Below, in pieces: positions 43,443 to 52,366 of a DNA stretch of 64,000 bases (positions are counted from its first letter, which is position 1; each line of letters opens with the position of its first letter). The notes beneath the pieces were generated by a model that saw nothing but the letters and a program-made list of their open reading frames with translations, was not told where the DNA came from and made no database searches. The position numbers were made by a program, and so were the translations under genes. This DNA comes from Bradyrhizobium sp. CIAT3101 (GTDB taxonomy: Bacteria; Pseudomonadota; Alphaproteobacteria; Rhizobiales; Xanthobacteraceae): assembly GCF_029714945.1 (NCBI RefSeq), contig NZ_CP121634.1, forward strand, positions 1,447,001-1,511,000. Reading direction: 5' to 3'.

Positions 43443-43907
43443 ATGGCAACGACGCTAACCATCAATGGTCAGGAAAGATCCATCGATGTGCCGCCAGAAA
43501 TGCCCCTGTTGTGGGTCCTGCGGGACATTCTCGGTTTGACCGGCACGAAATTCGGATGCGGCATGGCACAGTGTGGCGCTTGCACGGTGCATGTTGATGG
43601 CAGACCGGTGCGCTCTTGTGTGCTCCCCGTTGGCAGGCTCCAGAGCCGCACGATCACCACCATCGAAGGCCTCGGTACGACGCCGGTAGGGGCGGGGGTG
43701 CAGAAAGCGTGGTTGGATCTCGAAGTCGTGCAATGCGGCTATTGTCAGTCCGGCCAGATCATGTCTGCCGCCGCACTATTGGCTTCGACGCCGGATCCAG
43801 ACGACTCCGACATCGACGCAGCGATGGCGGGCAACATCTGCCGCTGCGGCACTTATGTGCGAATTCGAGCTGCCATCAAGCAGGCAGCGTCCACTCAGAA
43901 ATCGTAA
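43443..43907 (+). CDS. Molybdenum hydroxylase 2Fe-2S subunit (isoquinoline 1-oxidoreductase/aldehyde dehydrogenase type)
   Basis: 154 residues. Start [13 protein letters not shown] chosen because AGGAG lies just upstream; an in-frame ATG 45 bases earlier lacks a good site. Two clusters are visible: plant-type [13 protein letters not shown] with SC, and the C-terminal QCGYCQSGQ with GNICRCGTY. It transfers electrons from the molybdenum site of the next gene product to the cytochrome c. It has no export signal of its own and would be carried out folded with the Tat-bearing large subunit. Confidence 0.93.
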   Translation: MATTLTINGQERSIDVPPEMPLLWVLRDILGLTGTKFGCGMAQCGACTVHVDGRPVRSCVLPVGRLQSRTITTIEGLGTTPVGAGVQKAWLDLEVVQCGYCQSGQIMSAAALLASTPDPDDSDIDAAMAGNICRCGTYVRIRAAIKQAASTQKS

Positions 43908-43914
43908 GGTGCGC

Positions 43915-46089
43915 ATGACCGTCACGACCGAAGTTTCGGAGATCTCGCGTCGTCGCATCCTCGGTGGTGCACTGGCGACCGGTTTCGTATTCGCATTCCA
44001 TCTCCCGGTTGGCGCAGCCCGGCCGCCGCAGCAAATGGATACGGCCGACGGAAAGTTTGCACCAAACGCGTATATCCGCATCGACGAATCCAACCAAATT
44101 ACGCTCATTATGCCACAGGTCGAAATGGGGCAGGGCATCTACACCGGCGTCGCGACGATCCTTGCCGAAGAGCTCGATGCAGACCTAACTCAAGTCGTTC
44201 TCCAGCACGCGCCGCCGGACGAGAAGCTCTATGCGAACCCGTCGTTCGGCATTCAGGCCACCGGCGGATCAACCTCCGTTCGGGCGTTCTGGACCCCACT
44301 GCGCGAAGCCGGCGCAACCGCGCGGGCTATGCTCATCAAGGCCGCTGCGGACCAGTGGCAAGTCACGCCGGCAAGTTGCAGCGCGGCCTTTGGCGCGGTA
44401 CTCCACGTCGAAAGCGGCCGTAGGTTTCGCTACGGCGAGCTCGTCGACACCGCCAGCAAGCTGTCTGCGCCAAGCGATATTCCGCTGAAGGACCCGAAGA
44501 ACTTCGTTCTAATCGGAAAACCTTTGAAGCGTCTCGATACGCCTGACAAGGTCAACGGCAAGGTGATCTATGGCATCGACGCCATGATACCCGGCATGAA
44601 GTTTGCGACGTTGGCGCAATGCCCGGTCTTTGGCGGCAAGGTTGCCGATGTTGAAGACCATGCCGCGATGCAGATCCCCGGCGTAAGGCAAGTCGTGGTG
44701 CTGGATGATCTGGTCGCTGTCATTGGCGATCATACCTGGGCCGCCAAGCGTGGGCTTGAGGCCCTGAAGATCACCTGGAACGAAGGCAAGAACGCCAACG
44801 TCAGTTCAAAGGACATTTGGGGCCATCTTCGCGCCGCCAGCGAAGGCGCAGGTGTCGTCGCCAAATCCGTCGGAGACGTCGCCGACGCGCTGCACCTTGG
44901 CGAGACGTACGAAGCCTCCTACGAAATGCCGTTCCTTGCCCACGCAACCATGGAGCCTCTGAACTGTACCGTCCACGTGACACCGAATTCCTGTAACGTC
45001 TGGGTGGGAACGCAGATCATCGCGCGCGCGCGGTCGGTCGCCGCCAAGGCGGCCGGGCTTCCAGAAGACAAGGTGACGATCCATCAGCACCTGCTCGGCG
45101 GTGGATTCGGGCGCAGGCTCGAGGTCGACATGATTGCCACGGCGGTGCGCATCGGTAGCAAAGTCGATGGCCCGATCAAGATCACCTGGATGCGGGAGGA
45201 GGACATCCAACACGACATCTACCGGCCAGTTTACCGCGATACAATTTCAGCAAGACTGTCCGGCGACAAGGTAGTCGCCTTCAAGTACCGCGTCGCCGGA
45301 TCTTCGGTGATTGCGCGATGGTTGCCGCCCGGCTTTCAGAAAGGCATCGATGACGACGCCATCGATAGCGCCGCCGACACCCCGTACGATATTCCAAACT
45401 TCCAGGTGGAATATGTCCGTGTCGAGCCGCCTGCGGTGCCGACCGGCTTCTGGCGCGGCGTCGGTCCGAACAACAACGTGTTCGCCATCGAAAGTTTCAT
45501 GGACGAGCTTGCCGGCAAGGCGAACAAGGACCCAATCGCATTTCGACGTGACATGCTTGGAAAGACGCCGCGTCTCCGGCACGTGCTGGACCTCGTGGCG
45601 GAAAAGTCGAACTGGGGCCAGCCATTGCCGCGACGCGTCGGCCGGGGCGTCAGCGTCCAGCCGACGTTCAATACATCGATTGCTACCGTGGTTGAGGCAG
45701 AGGTGGACTCTGGCGGCGACGTCTACATTCGCCAGGTGACACTCGCTGTGGATTGCGGGCTCGCCATCAATCCGGACACCGTCCTAGCACAGATCGAGGG
45801 CGGCATGATCTTCGGTCTCACCGCCGCATTGTATGGCGAGATCACGCTGGAGAAGGGGCGCGTTCAGCAATCCAACTTCCATGATTATCGCATGCTGCGC
45901 ATCGACCAGATCCCGAAGATCAATGTCCATCTCGTCAAGAGTGCCGAGGCGCCTGGCGGGATCGGTGAGGCCAGTGTGGTCGGAGGACCCCCGGCCTTGC
46001 GCAACGCCATCTACGCGGCGACTGGGGTCGCATTGCGTCGGCTTCCGATCGATCGGCGGCTTATTGCGGAGAAGAAGTCGTGGCTTTGA
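43915..46089 (+). CDS. Molybdenum hydroxylase large subunit (molybdopterin cytosine dinucleotide type), Tat-exported
   Basis: 724 residues. The N terminus has a twin-arginine-like signal, SRRRILGG (11-18), with a hydrophobic stretch (ALATGFVFAFHLP). Molybdenum-hydroxylase signatures include MPQVEMGQGIYTGVATILAEEL, HLLGGGFGRRLEVD and GGIGEASVVGGPPA. This IorB/AldH-type subunit hydroxylates N-heterocycles or oxidises aldehydes. With the 2Fe-2S subunit before it and a triheme cytochrome c after it (overlap 10 bases), it matches the three-subunit periplasmic aldehyde dehydrogenase of acetic acid bacteria. The real substrate is not known. Confidence 0.92.
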   Translation: MTVTTEVSEISRRRILGGALATGFVFAFHLPVGAARPPQQMDTADGKFAPNAYIRIDESNQITLIMPQVEMGQGIYTGVATILAEELDADLTQVVLQHAPPDEKLYANPSFGIQATGGSTSVRAFWTPLREAGATARAMLIKAAADQWQVTPASCSAAFGAVLHVESGRRFRYGELVDTASKLSAPSDIPLKDPKNFVLIGKPLKRLDTPDKVNGKVIYGIDAMIPGMKFATLAQCPVFGGKVADVEDHAAMQIPGVRQVVVLDDLVAVIGDHTWAAKRGLEALKITWNEGKNANVSSKDIWGHLRAASEGAGVVAKSVGDVADALHLGETYEASYEMPFLAHATMEPLNCTVHVTPNSCNVWVGTQIIARARSVAAKAAGLPEDKVTIHQHLLGGGFGRRLEVDMIATAVRIGSKVDGPIKITWMREEDIQHDIYRPVYRDTISARLSGDKVVAFKYRVAGSSVIARWLPPGFQKGIDDDAIDSAADTPYDIPNFQVEYVRVEPPAVPTGFWRGVGPNNNVFAIESFMDELAGKANKDPIAFRRDMLGKTPRLRHVLDLVAEKSNWGQPLPRRVGRGVSVQPTFNTSIATVVEAEVDSGGDVYIRQVTLAVDCGLAINPDTVLAQIEGGMIFGLTAALYGEITLEKGRVQQSNFHDYRMLRIDQIPKINVHLVKSAEAPGGIGEASVVGGPPALRNAIYAATGVALRRLPIDRRLIAEKKSWL

Positions 46090-47408
46090 AGCAGCTCATC
46101 GGGGCTATCATCATCATCGGCGGCATCGTTGCGCTGGGCGCAGTTTGGTACGTGCGCGGCCCTGGTCCGTTGGCCTTCACCGGCGGTAAGAGCGTCGCGC
46201 TGGCTGACTACAAGGATGGTGATCCGACCGGCGTGCCTGCCTCCATGGGACAGGCCAGCCTCCTCGAACGTGGCAAGTATCTCACGGAGGCTGCGGACTG
46301 TGGGGTTTGCCACACCGCGCCTGGCGGCAAGGAATATGCGGGCGGTTTTGCGTTCAAAATGCCCTTCGGAACGATGTACTCCACCAACATCACGCCCGAC
46401 AAGGAGACGGGTATCGGCAAGTATACCGACAAGGAGTTCCTCGACGCGATGCATCGGGGCGTCCGCCGCGATGGCGCGCGACTTTATCCGGCAATGCCCT
46501 ACACGTCCTACACTTACATCACGGACGCTGATGCACTCGCGATCAAGGCGTACCTGTTTAGCCTTGCGCCGGTGCGCGCGGTCCCGCCGGAAAACACGTT
46601 GCTATTCCCATTCAACCAGCGTTGGGCGATGATGTTCTGGTCAGCGGTGTTCAATCGCGATACGCGCTTCCAGCCTGATTCTTCGCAAAGCCTCAAATGG
46701 AATCGGGGGGCCTATTTGGCTGAAGCGCTGGCGCATTGCGGCGAATGCCACACGCCTCGCAACATCGGCTTTGCACTCGATAACCGCAAGAAGTTTGCCG
46801 GAGCTCCGGTGGGAGGCTGGCGCGCCTTCAATATTTCTTCCGACAAGGCTACAGGCCTTGGCAGCTGGACCGATGAGGACATCGCCTCCTATCTTTCGCC
46901 CGGACATGCACCGGGGCACGGCACTGCATCAGGAGCGATGGGTGAGGCCGTCGATCACTCTTTCAGCAAGATGACGCAGGCTGATATCGAGGCCATGGTC
47001 GCGTTCGTACGGAGCGTTCCACCCAGCACAACACTCGAGTTGCCTTCACGATCGGCGCCCGCGTCGGCCTCCCACAAGGATGGCGTAACCGCAAACCTTC
47101 TTGGGAAGAAGGTCTTCGAGGGCGCTTGCGCGAGTTGCCACGGCTGGACCGGTGAGAGCGCGGTATCGTCATTCGCGACGCTGACTGGAAGCGCTGCCGT
47201 GAACGATCCGAGTGCGACGAACGTGGCACAGGTTGTTATCGGCGGTACGAGACGCCTGACACCCGCTGGAGCGTTGTCGATGCCGTCGTTCGGCGCGTTC
47301 TCCGACGATGAGATCGCCGCGGTCGCCAACTACGTCACCGCCCGCTTTGGAGCCAAGGGCTCATCGCTCACGGCGCAGGATGTCGCGAACCTCCGAACAC
47401 AAAACTGA
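46080..47408 (+). CDS. Membrane-anchored triheme cytochrome c
   Basis: 442 residues from GTG with GGAGAAG upstream. One N-terminal helix (about 5-25) anchors it. Three heme c sites are visible: CGVCH (near 75), CGECH (near 221) and CASCH (near 346), each followed by a distal Met region such as MPFGTMYSTNITP. This is the cytochrome subunit type that takes electrons from molybdenum or alcohol/aldehyde dehydrogenases and passes them to quinone or an oxidase. Its overlap with the large-subunit gene supports one complex. Confidence 0.94.
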   Translation: MALKQLIGAIIIIGGIVALGAVWYVRGPGPLAFTGGKSVALADYKDGDPTGVPASMGQASLLERGKYLTEAADCGVCHTAPGGKEYAGGFAFKMPFGTMYSTNITPDKETGIGKYTDKEFLDAMHRGVRRDGARLYPAMPYTSYTYITDADALAIKAYLFSLAPVRAVPPENTLLFPFNQRWAMMFWSAVFNRDTRFQPDSSQSLKWNRGAYLAEALAHCGECHTPRNIGFALDNRKKFAGAPVGGWRAFNISSDKATGLGSWTDEDIASYLSPGHAPGHGTASGAMGEAVDHSFSKMTQADIEAMVAFVRSVPPSTTLELPSRSAPASASHKDGVTANLLGKKVFEGACASCHGWTGESAVSSFATLTGSAAVNDPSATNVAQVVIGGTRRLTPAGALSMPSFGAFSDDEIAAVANYVTARFGAKGSSLTAQDVANLRTQN

Positions 47409-47438
47409 TCAGCCACCACGCAGAACGAGCTCGGTTTG

Positions 47439-48803
47439 ATGCTTAAGCCTTCCACACCCGCCCTTGATGTGAGCGATATCCAGGCCACGGTCCTGCGGCC
47501 ACGCCCGTCGCCCTACGTGGGAGAATACGTCGTTCTTCGCATCGACGACGCGGCGCAGGGGCGAGAGATGTTACGCCGAATAATCCCGCACGTCGCGCCC
47601 GCCGACGAATGGTGGGTGCCATCGCTACCAGGCTGGCTAGGAATCGCCTTCACCTACCAGGGCCTCAAAGCATTAGGGCTGCCGCAGGCCTCCCTGGACA
47701 GCTTTCCCATCGAGTTTCGACAGGGGATGGCCGCTCGTGCCGCGATACTGCACGATTTCGGCGGCAACGCGCCGAGCAATTGGGAATATCCGTTCGGCAA
47801 CTCCGAAATGCATGTCGCACTAGCGGTCTACTCGGACAATGAGCAGCATCTCGGCGAAGTTCTGGAACGGGCGCGCCAGTCCCACCATGATCTCGCGCAT
47901 GTCTCAGTCGTCTATCGCATGCGCTTCAATGAACTGCCGGGCGGGCGCAATCCATTCGGTTTCCGGGACGGACTGCACAATCCGCACGTCGAAGGGAGCG
48001 TCGCTGAAGAACACATCGCTCTTGTCGCAACCGCAAGCGAGCCACCGATCAAGGCCGGCGAGTTCGTCATGGGTTATCCGGACGAACTCGGCCAGATTGT
48101 GCAGGCGCCGATTCCTGAGGAGCTGCGGCATAACGGCACCTTCGTGGCCTTCCGCAAGTTTCAGATGGATGTCGCGGCGTTTCGCAATTACCTGCGCACG
48201 CAGGCAGCGTCGCCCGAAGAAGAGGAGCTGCTCGCGGCCAAGATGATAGGGCGATGGCGCAGCGGAGCGCCCCTCGCGCTGGCGCCCGAGCATGACGATC
48301 CCACGCTTGGCGGTGATACGAACCGCAACAATGATTTCGGCTATGCAGATGATATGAAGGGATTGAAGTGCCCGTTCAGCGCGCACATCCGCCGCATCAA
48401 TCCGCGCGATGCCCTGAAGGACGACGTCGTCGACGTCAATCTCCACAAATTCCTGCGGCGCGGCACGAACTACGGATCAGCCTTGCCGGAGGGAGTGCTC
48501 GAAGATGACGGCGCCGAGCGCGGCGGCGTCTTCCTCTTGATCGGCGCACACTTGCAGCGGCAGTTCGAGTTCGTGCAGTCGCAATGGGCGACCGACGGCA
48601 ATTTTATCAGTCACGGAACCGAACAGGATCCGGTCATCGGCAACAACGATGGTGAGGGCGTCTTCACTATTCCCAAGGTTCCGGTTCGGCGTCGTCTGCA
48701 CGGGCTGCCTAGCTTCGTCTCCGTCCGGGGCGGTGAATATTGCTTCATGCCTGGCCTGCGCGCGCTGCAATGGATCGCGCGCTTGGGCGACGATACCGGC
48801 TAG
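47439..48803 (+). CDS. DyP-type heme peroxidase
   Basis: 454 residues. DyP hallmarks are GFRDG (near 173, distal Asp), CPFSAHIRRINPR (near 310-322, proximal His) and RRGTNYG (near 340). The fold is two ferredoxin-like halves. It oxidises dyes, phenolics or small organics with H2O2. No signal peptide is seen, so it is cytosolic unless packaged or co-exported. It lies 30 bases after the cytochrome gene. An ATG following a TTG was chosen; the ribosome site is weak. A hemA gene in the same run could supply heme. Confidence 0.93.
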   Translation: MLKPSTPALDVSDIQATVLRPRPSPYVGEYVVLRIDDAAQGREMLRRIIPHVAPADEWWVPSLPGWLGIAFTYQGLKALGLPQASLDSFPIEFRQGMAARAAILHDFGGNAPSNWEYPFGNSEMHVALAVYSDNEQHLGEVLERARQSHHDLAHVSVVYRMRFNELPGGRNPFGFRDGLHNPHVEGSVAEEHIALVATASEPPIKAGEFVMGYPDELGQIVQAPIPEELRHNGTFVAFRKFQMDVAAFRNYLRTQAASPEEEELLAAKMIGRWRSGAPLALAPEHDDPTLGGDTNRNNDFGYADDMKGLKCPFSAHIRRINPRDALKDDVVDVNLHKFLRRGTNYGSALPEGVLEDDGAERGGVFLLIGAHLQRQFEFVQSQWATDGNFISHGTEQDPVIGNNDGEGVFTIPKVPVRRRLHGLPSFVSVRGGEYCFMPGLRALQWIARLGDDTG

Positions 48804-48915
48804 ACGCGCGCAGCGTTAGCAAGGCTTTGCATCGCTTTGTCAGCCTTCACTCGAAGTGCAGCGCAAGATCACCTAATTCAAAGCTCGATACTGCCGAAGA
48901 TTTAGGAGAAGCACC

Positions 48916-49239
48916 GTGCTCGTCGATGTCCGCACTTATCAGGTCAAGCCGGGAAAACTCACCCAGGAGCTTGATCTTTACGCCAAACACGGACTGGCGG
49001 CGCAAATCCGTCACCTGGGTGCGCCGCTTGCGTATTTGCACGCTGAAAGCGGCGACCTGAACACCATGGTTCATCTCTGGACGTTTGAGGATGCCGCCGA
49101 TCGAGCCTGCCGCCGCGCCTCCATGATGGCGGACCCGGAATGGCTGAATTACCTGAAGCTGGCCGATGAGGCCGCTTACCTGGAGGGGCAGCGCAACAGC
49201 CTCATGGTGCCGGCGAGCTTTGCCCCCATCAAACGGTGA
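48916..49239 (+). CDS. NIPSNAP family protein
   Basis: 107 residues from GTG with TTAGGAGAAG upstream. NIPSNAP (ferredoxin-like, dimeric alpha+beta barrel) pattern: MLVDVRTYQVKPGKLTQEL at the start, then HLWTFEDAADRACRRASM and WLNYLKL. These small proteins may bind aromatic or quinone-like ligands, but their role is not established. It overlaps the region of the next gene by four bases if the upstream GTG of that gene is used. It sits between the DyP and DUF4331 genes. Confidence 0.85.
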   Translation: MLVDVRTYQVKPGKLTQELDLYAKHGLAAQIRHLGAPLAYLHAESGDLNTMVHLWTFEDAADRACRRASMMADPEWLNYLKLADEAAYLEGQRNSLMVPASFAPIKR

Positions 49240-49271
49240 GTGCGGTCATCGGTAACAAGGATTGTTCGACC

Positions 49272-50396
49272 ATGTCCGATCACTTCTCCGGGCCTCGGGC
49301 CCTCTCCGAACCAGCTGCCGACATCACGGATGTGTATGCGTTTCCGGCGCCCGACAGTCCAGATCACCTTGTCTTGGTGCTGGACGTGTTCGGCAAGGCC
49401 GGCCCCTCGGCCGTCTTCTCCGACGCGATCATCTATCGGTTTCGAATACGGCCGGTTGAGATTGCTGCAATGGGTCCGGAAGCGGCCTTTGCACCGAGTC
49501 AAACTGAGTTCACATTTGACTGCACGTTCGACGTCCCGAGTGGCACCGGCAACGCAGTGCGCCCGGTTCAGTACGGCCGCTGTCTCACGCCGGATGGACG
49601 TGTCATCTCGTTTCGCGCCGACGACGAGAACGGCGGTGTGGATGACGGCGTCCAAGTATTCGCGGGCCAGCGTTCTGAACCTTTCTTCCTCGACGTGCGG
49701 ATGATCGAGAAGACGGCAGCCACCGGCAAATTGTCGTTCAAACCCAAAGGGTCTGATACTCTCTATGGCACCAACATACTTGCCATCGTGATCAAGTTCG
49801 ATTGGCGCAAGATGCTCAACGGCGGACCGCTCTTCGCCGTCGTGTGCGAAACGCTCGCGGCCGGCAAGCGACCAGTTCGAATTGAACGAGTCGGCCGTCC
49901 TGAAATCAAGAACGTCACTTTGAGCTGGAAGCAATTCGATCAGATCAACAGAGACCTTGAAATCCGCGATCTCTACAACAGCGAGGACGCCTTCGACGTC
50001 AAGCCCGACTATTTCGATGTCTATCGGATGCGGATGAACGCCAATCTGGCATTCCACGATGGACTCGACGGCAAGATCGATTGGCCGTTCGATCAGCACG
50101 GCAATCATCCGCTCACCAAGCTGCTGTTGGCGGACTTCCTGGTCGTCGATGCCTCGATGCCTTTCGCTGAAGCGAGCTACTTCGATATCGAGCATTCGAT
50201 GCTCGAGGGCCGATCGCACACCACGCCTGGCGGCCGTTGGCTCAATCAGGATTTCATGGATTTCGTTTACACGCTCTATGTCAACGGCATAAACGGCCCG
50301 CCCATCAACGATGGCGTGGACGCGCCGATCGCCTGGTCGTCTAAGGCATTTCCGTATCTTGCGCCGCCCAACCCAACGAAGGCAGCGGTAGCATGA
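49272..50396 (+). CDS. DUF4331 domain protein
   Basis: 374 residues starting MSDHFSGPRALSEP; a GTG 36 bases upstream in the same frame overlaps the NIPSNAP stop and is an alternative. DUF4331 hallmarks are the start DHFSGPRA...ADITDVYAFPAPD, a beta-rich chain, and LADFLVVD and GGRWLNQDFMDF toward the end. The family is often found in secreted or redox-linked clusters and its function is unknown. No signal peptide is visible. It ends with an ATGA overlap with the TPR gene. Confidence 0.85.
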   Translation: MSDHFSGPRALSEPAADITDVYAFPAPDSPDHLVLVLDVFGKAGPSAVFSDAIIYRFRIRPVEIAAMGPEAAFAPSQTEFTFDCTFDVPSGTGNAVRPVQYGRCLTPDGRVISFRADDENGGVDDGVQVFAGQRSEPFFLDVRMIEKTAATGKLSFKPKGSDTLYGTNILAIVIKFDWRKMLNGGPLFAVVCETLAAGKRPVRIERVGRPEIKNVTLSWKQFDQINRDLEIRDLYNSEDAFDVKPDYFDVYRMRMNANLAFHDGLDGKIDWPFDQHGNHPLTKLLLADFLVVDASMPFAEASYFDIEHSMLEGRSHTTPGGRWLNQDFMDFVYTLYVNGINGPPINDGVDAPIAWSSKAFPYLAPPNPTKAAVA

Positions 50397-51466
50397 TCGA
50401 TCCGTCCGGAATCTCCGCGCCGGCCATTTGGCCCGCCGCCAGCCCGCTCACGCTGACGGACGGAACGATTGCCCTGCTCAATCTGCAGGCCCAAATCGAT
50501 GGCCTCGAAGGTCACTGGACCTCGGCGGAAACAGCAACCCTGATCGATCTGCTCATTCTTCGGGGGCTCATCCTCGGGCGCATCAGCGATTATGAGCGAG
50601 CCGCGGAGCTGGCCAATCGTGCGGTCGGCGCTGCAACTGTGGACGCCGCAGCCTACATGGCGCGCGCGCGGACCCGCGCGGTATTTCATCGTTTTGCAGA
50701 GGCGCTTGACGATCTTGATAACGCCGATCGGATGTCGCCCGACGACGCCACCGCAAAGCGGGAGCGTGCGGTAATCCTGCAGGCGCAGGGGAGGTATCAT
50801 GAATCGCTCGCAGCATACGCCACCACTGACGACCGTGTGAGCCAATTTGAACGATCTGCTGCGTTGACGGGCCTGTGGGCCGAGCGGGGCGAGGCTGACA
50901 CGGCGCAGCGCCGTTACCTCGATAGCCTGCGCAGCTACCGCGGCATTTCTCCGTTTCCGGTGGCGCTACTCGATTTTCAACTGGGCGTCATGTGGATGAG
51001 GCATCAGCGGCTGGAGGAGGCGCGAACGTGCTTCGAGGTGGCGATAGCTCGCGTGCCGGCCTATGCACCAGCGCAAGGACACTTGGCGGAGGTCGAGGCA
51101 GATCTGGGCAACCCTGAATCGGCGCTGACGCGGCTGTACCCATTGGCCGTCTCTTCCGACGATCCCGATTACGCGGCGCAACTCGCGCGCATCCTCGGCG
51201 AAATGGGTCGGGACGACGAGTCCAGTGTTTGGCGCCGCAGGGCTGCGGACCGCTATGACGAGTTGACCGCGACGCACCGCGAGGCGTTCGCCGATCATGC
51301 GGCGGAGTTCTGGCTCGGTCCAGGTAAGGATCCAGAGAAGGGTCTACGCCTCGCAACGCTCAATCTCGAAGTGCGGGAGACGCCGCGTGCGCGTGAACTC
51401 CTGGCGCAGGCAATTGATGCGAACATCGCGGGAGCGACATCTGCTCGTTGCTTCAGCGTCACCTAA
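50393..51466 (+). CDS. Tetratricopeptide-repeat protein
   Basis: 357 residues, no signal peptide. About seven helical pairs fit TPRs, for example AAYMARARTRAVFHRFAEAL, AVILQAQGRYHESLAAYATT and DFQLGVMWMRHQRLEEARTC. It is translationally coupled to the DUF4331 gene. TPR proteins act as scaffolds, here probably for cluster proteins. In the last part (LNLEVRETPRARELL) the repeats become irregular and the chain ends soon after. Confidence 0.82.
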   Translation: MIDPSGISAPAIWPAASPLTLTDGTIALLNLQAQIDGLEGHWTSAETATLIDLLILRGLILGRISDYERAAELANRAVGAATVDAAAYMARARTRAVFHRFAEALDDLDNADRMSPDDATAKRERAVILQAQGRYHESLAAYATTDDRVSQFERSAALTGLWAERGEADTAQRRYLDSLRSYRGISPFPVALLDFQLGVMWMRHQRLEEARTCFEVAIARVPAYAPAQGHLAEVEADLGNPESALTRLYPLAVSSDDPDYAAQLARILGEMGRDDESSVWRRRAADRYDELTATHREAFADHAAEFWLGPGKDPEKGLRLATLNLEVRETPRARELLAQAIDANIAGATSARCFSVT

Positions 51467-51503
51467 CCCAATTGAGCAGCAACTCAGTCATGAGGAGAAC
51501 ACA

Positions 51504-52019
51504 GTGACCGCGAAACTCATCGAAAACGAACGCACCGCGATGTCGCAGCACATATCTCGTCAGCCCGACGGGCCAGGCAAGCGCATCGGAAAGAAAGGAG
51601 AAATTTCTGGCATCGGAAAGGTCGCTCCGGGCGGAGCGCAGCTGTTCCGCGAGCGCCTGCCGCAAATCCAGGCTGAGGCCGGCTACTGGGAAACGCGTAT
51701 CGGCACAGTTCACGACTTCCGGGTAACGCTCATCGACAACGATACCCGCATCCTCTTTACGATTGTCTTCGATGGCGACTTCAAGCCCTACATCGCAGAC
51801 ATCCTGAGGGAGGCGTCTCCCTGGCTCGACCAGATCTTTCTCGGTGTGTGGGACGGGTTCAAGGGTACGCAGGACCGCAAATCTGTTGAAGAGCTCTTGG
51901 GCTTTGCTTTCGAATGCGACTTTTTCTTTGTAAGCAATCCGGATGTCACGGCCCGAGACGTGGCGAAGATGCGGCGTCTGAGCGGAGCCGTCAGCGAGCT
52001 GCTTGATGCGGCGACTTGA
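51504..52019 (+). CDS. Conserved protein of unknown function, 171 residues
   Basis: Starts at GTG with GAGGAGAAC upstream; I rejected a longer frame that overlaps the TPR gene. A charged leader of about 40 residues precedes an alpha/beta domain with GTVHDFRVTLIDNDTRIL and FTIVFDGDFKPYIADI, then LDQIFLGVWDGF and FECDFFFV. The central pattern (fixed RV..DNDTR.LF...DGD...Y) recalls ferredoxin-like folds that accompany DyP and NIPSNAP proteins, but I do not recognise a named family. It is the last gene before the hemA leader. Confidence 0.7.
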   Translation: MTAKLIENERTAMSQHISRQPDGPGKRIGKKGEISGIGKVAPGGAQLFRERLPQIQAEAGYWETRIGTVHDFRVTLIDNDTRILFTIVFDGDFKPYIADILREASPWLDQIFLGVWDGFKGTQDRKSVEELLGFAFECDFFFVSNPDVTARDVAKMRRLSGAVSELLDAAT

Positions 52020-52094
52020 GGGTCACCGTCTCGAAGAGACCTTCCAGTCTTGCTTCAGCCCACTGCACTCGCGGGCAAGACCATCGCGGTCGTG

Positions 52095-52335
52095 CGTCAC
52101 GTTTGCTGAAATTTGGATTGTTTTACTCGCACCGACGCTCCTCGTCGCATACCAATTTGCCTTGCAGGGGCTGACAGCTTCGCAAGCGATTGGCCCCGGC
52201 GCCGTCCCTCCGCCGCGGCTACCAGTGGCCGGTCCTTTCCCTCCCGGAGGACCGGCCGCCCCTCCGAACGGCCGATGGCTCGCGGATGCTGGATGGGATG
52301 GGCATTGGTCTCTTGGATCGGGGAAGTCCCAATCG
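52095..52335 (+). repeat. Leader repeat copy 2 with perfect 10-bp hairpin
   Basis: Counterpart of 41965-42205. The hairpin is GGCCGGTCCT (52227-52236), an 11-base loop, and AGGACCGGCC (52248-52257). It ends about 30 bases before the hemA start. An open frame through it reads as one hydrophobic segment (IWIVLLAPTLLVAYQFAL) and then a Pro-rich stretch (PRLPVAGPFPPGGPAAPP). In this copy it has no stop, but no clear start or ribosome site is seen. It fills the 347-base gap between the 171-residue gene and hemA. Confidence 0.6.
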
Positions 52336-52366
52336 TTGAGCCGAAAACGGACGGAGATTTCGCTCC

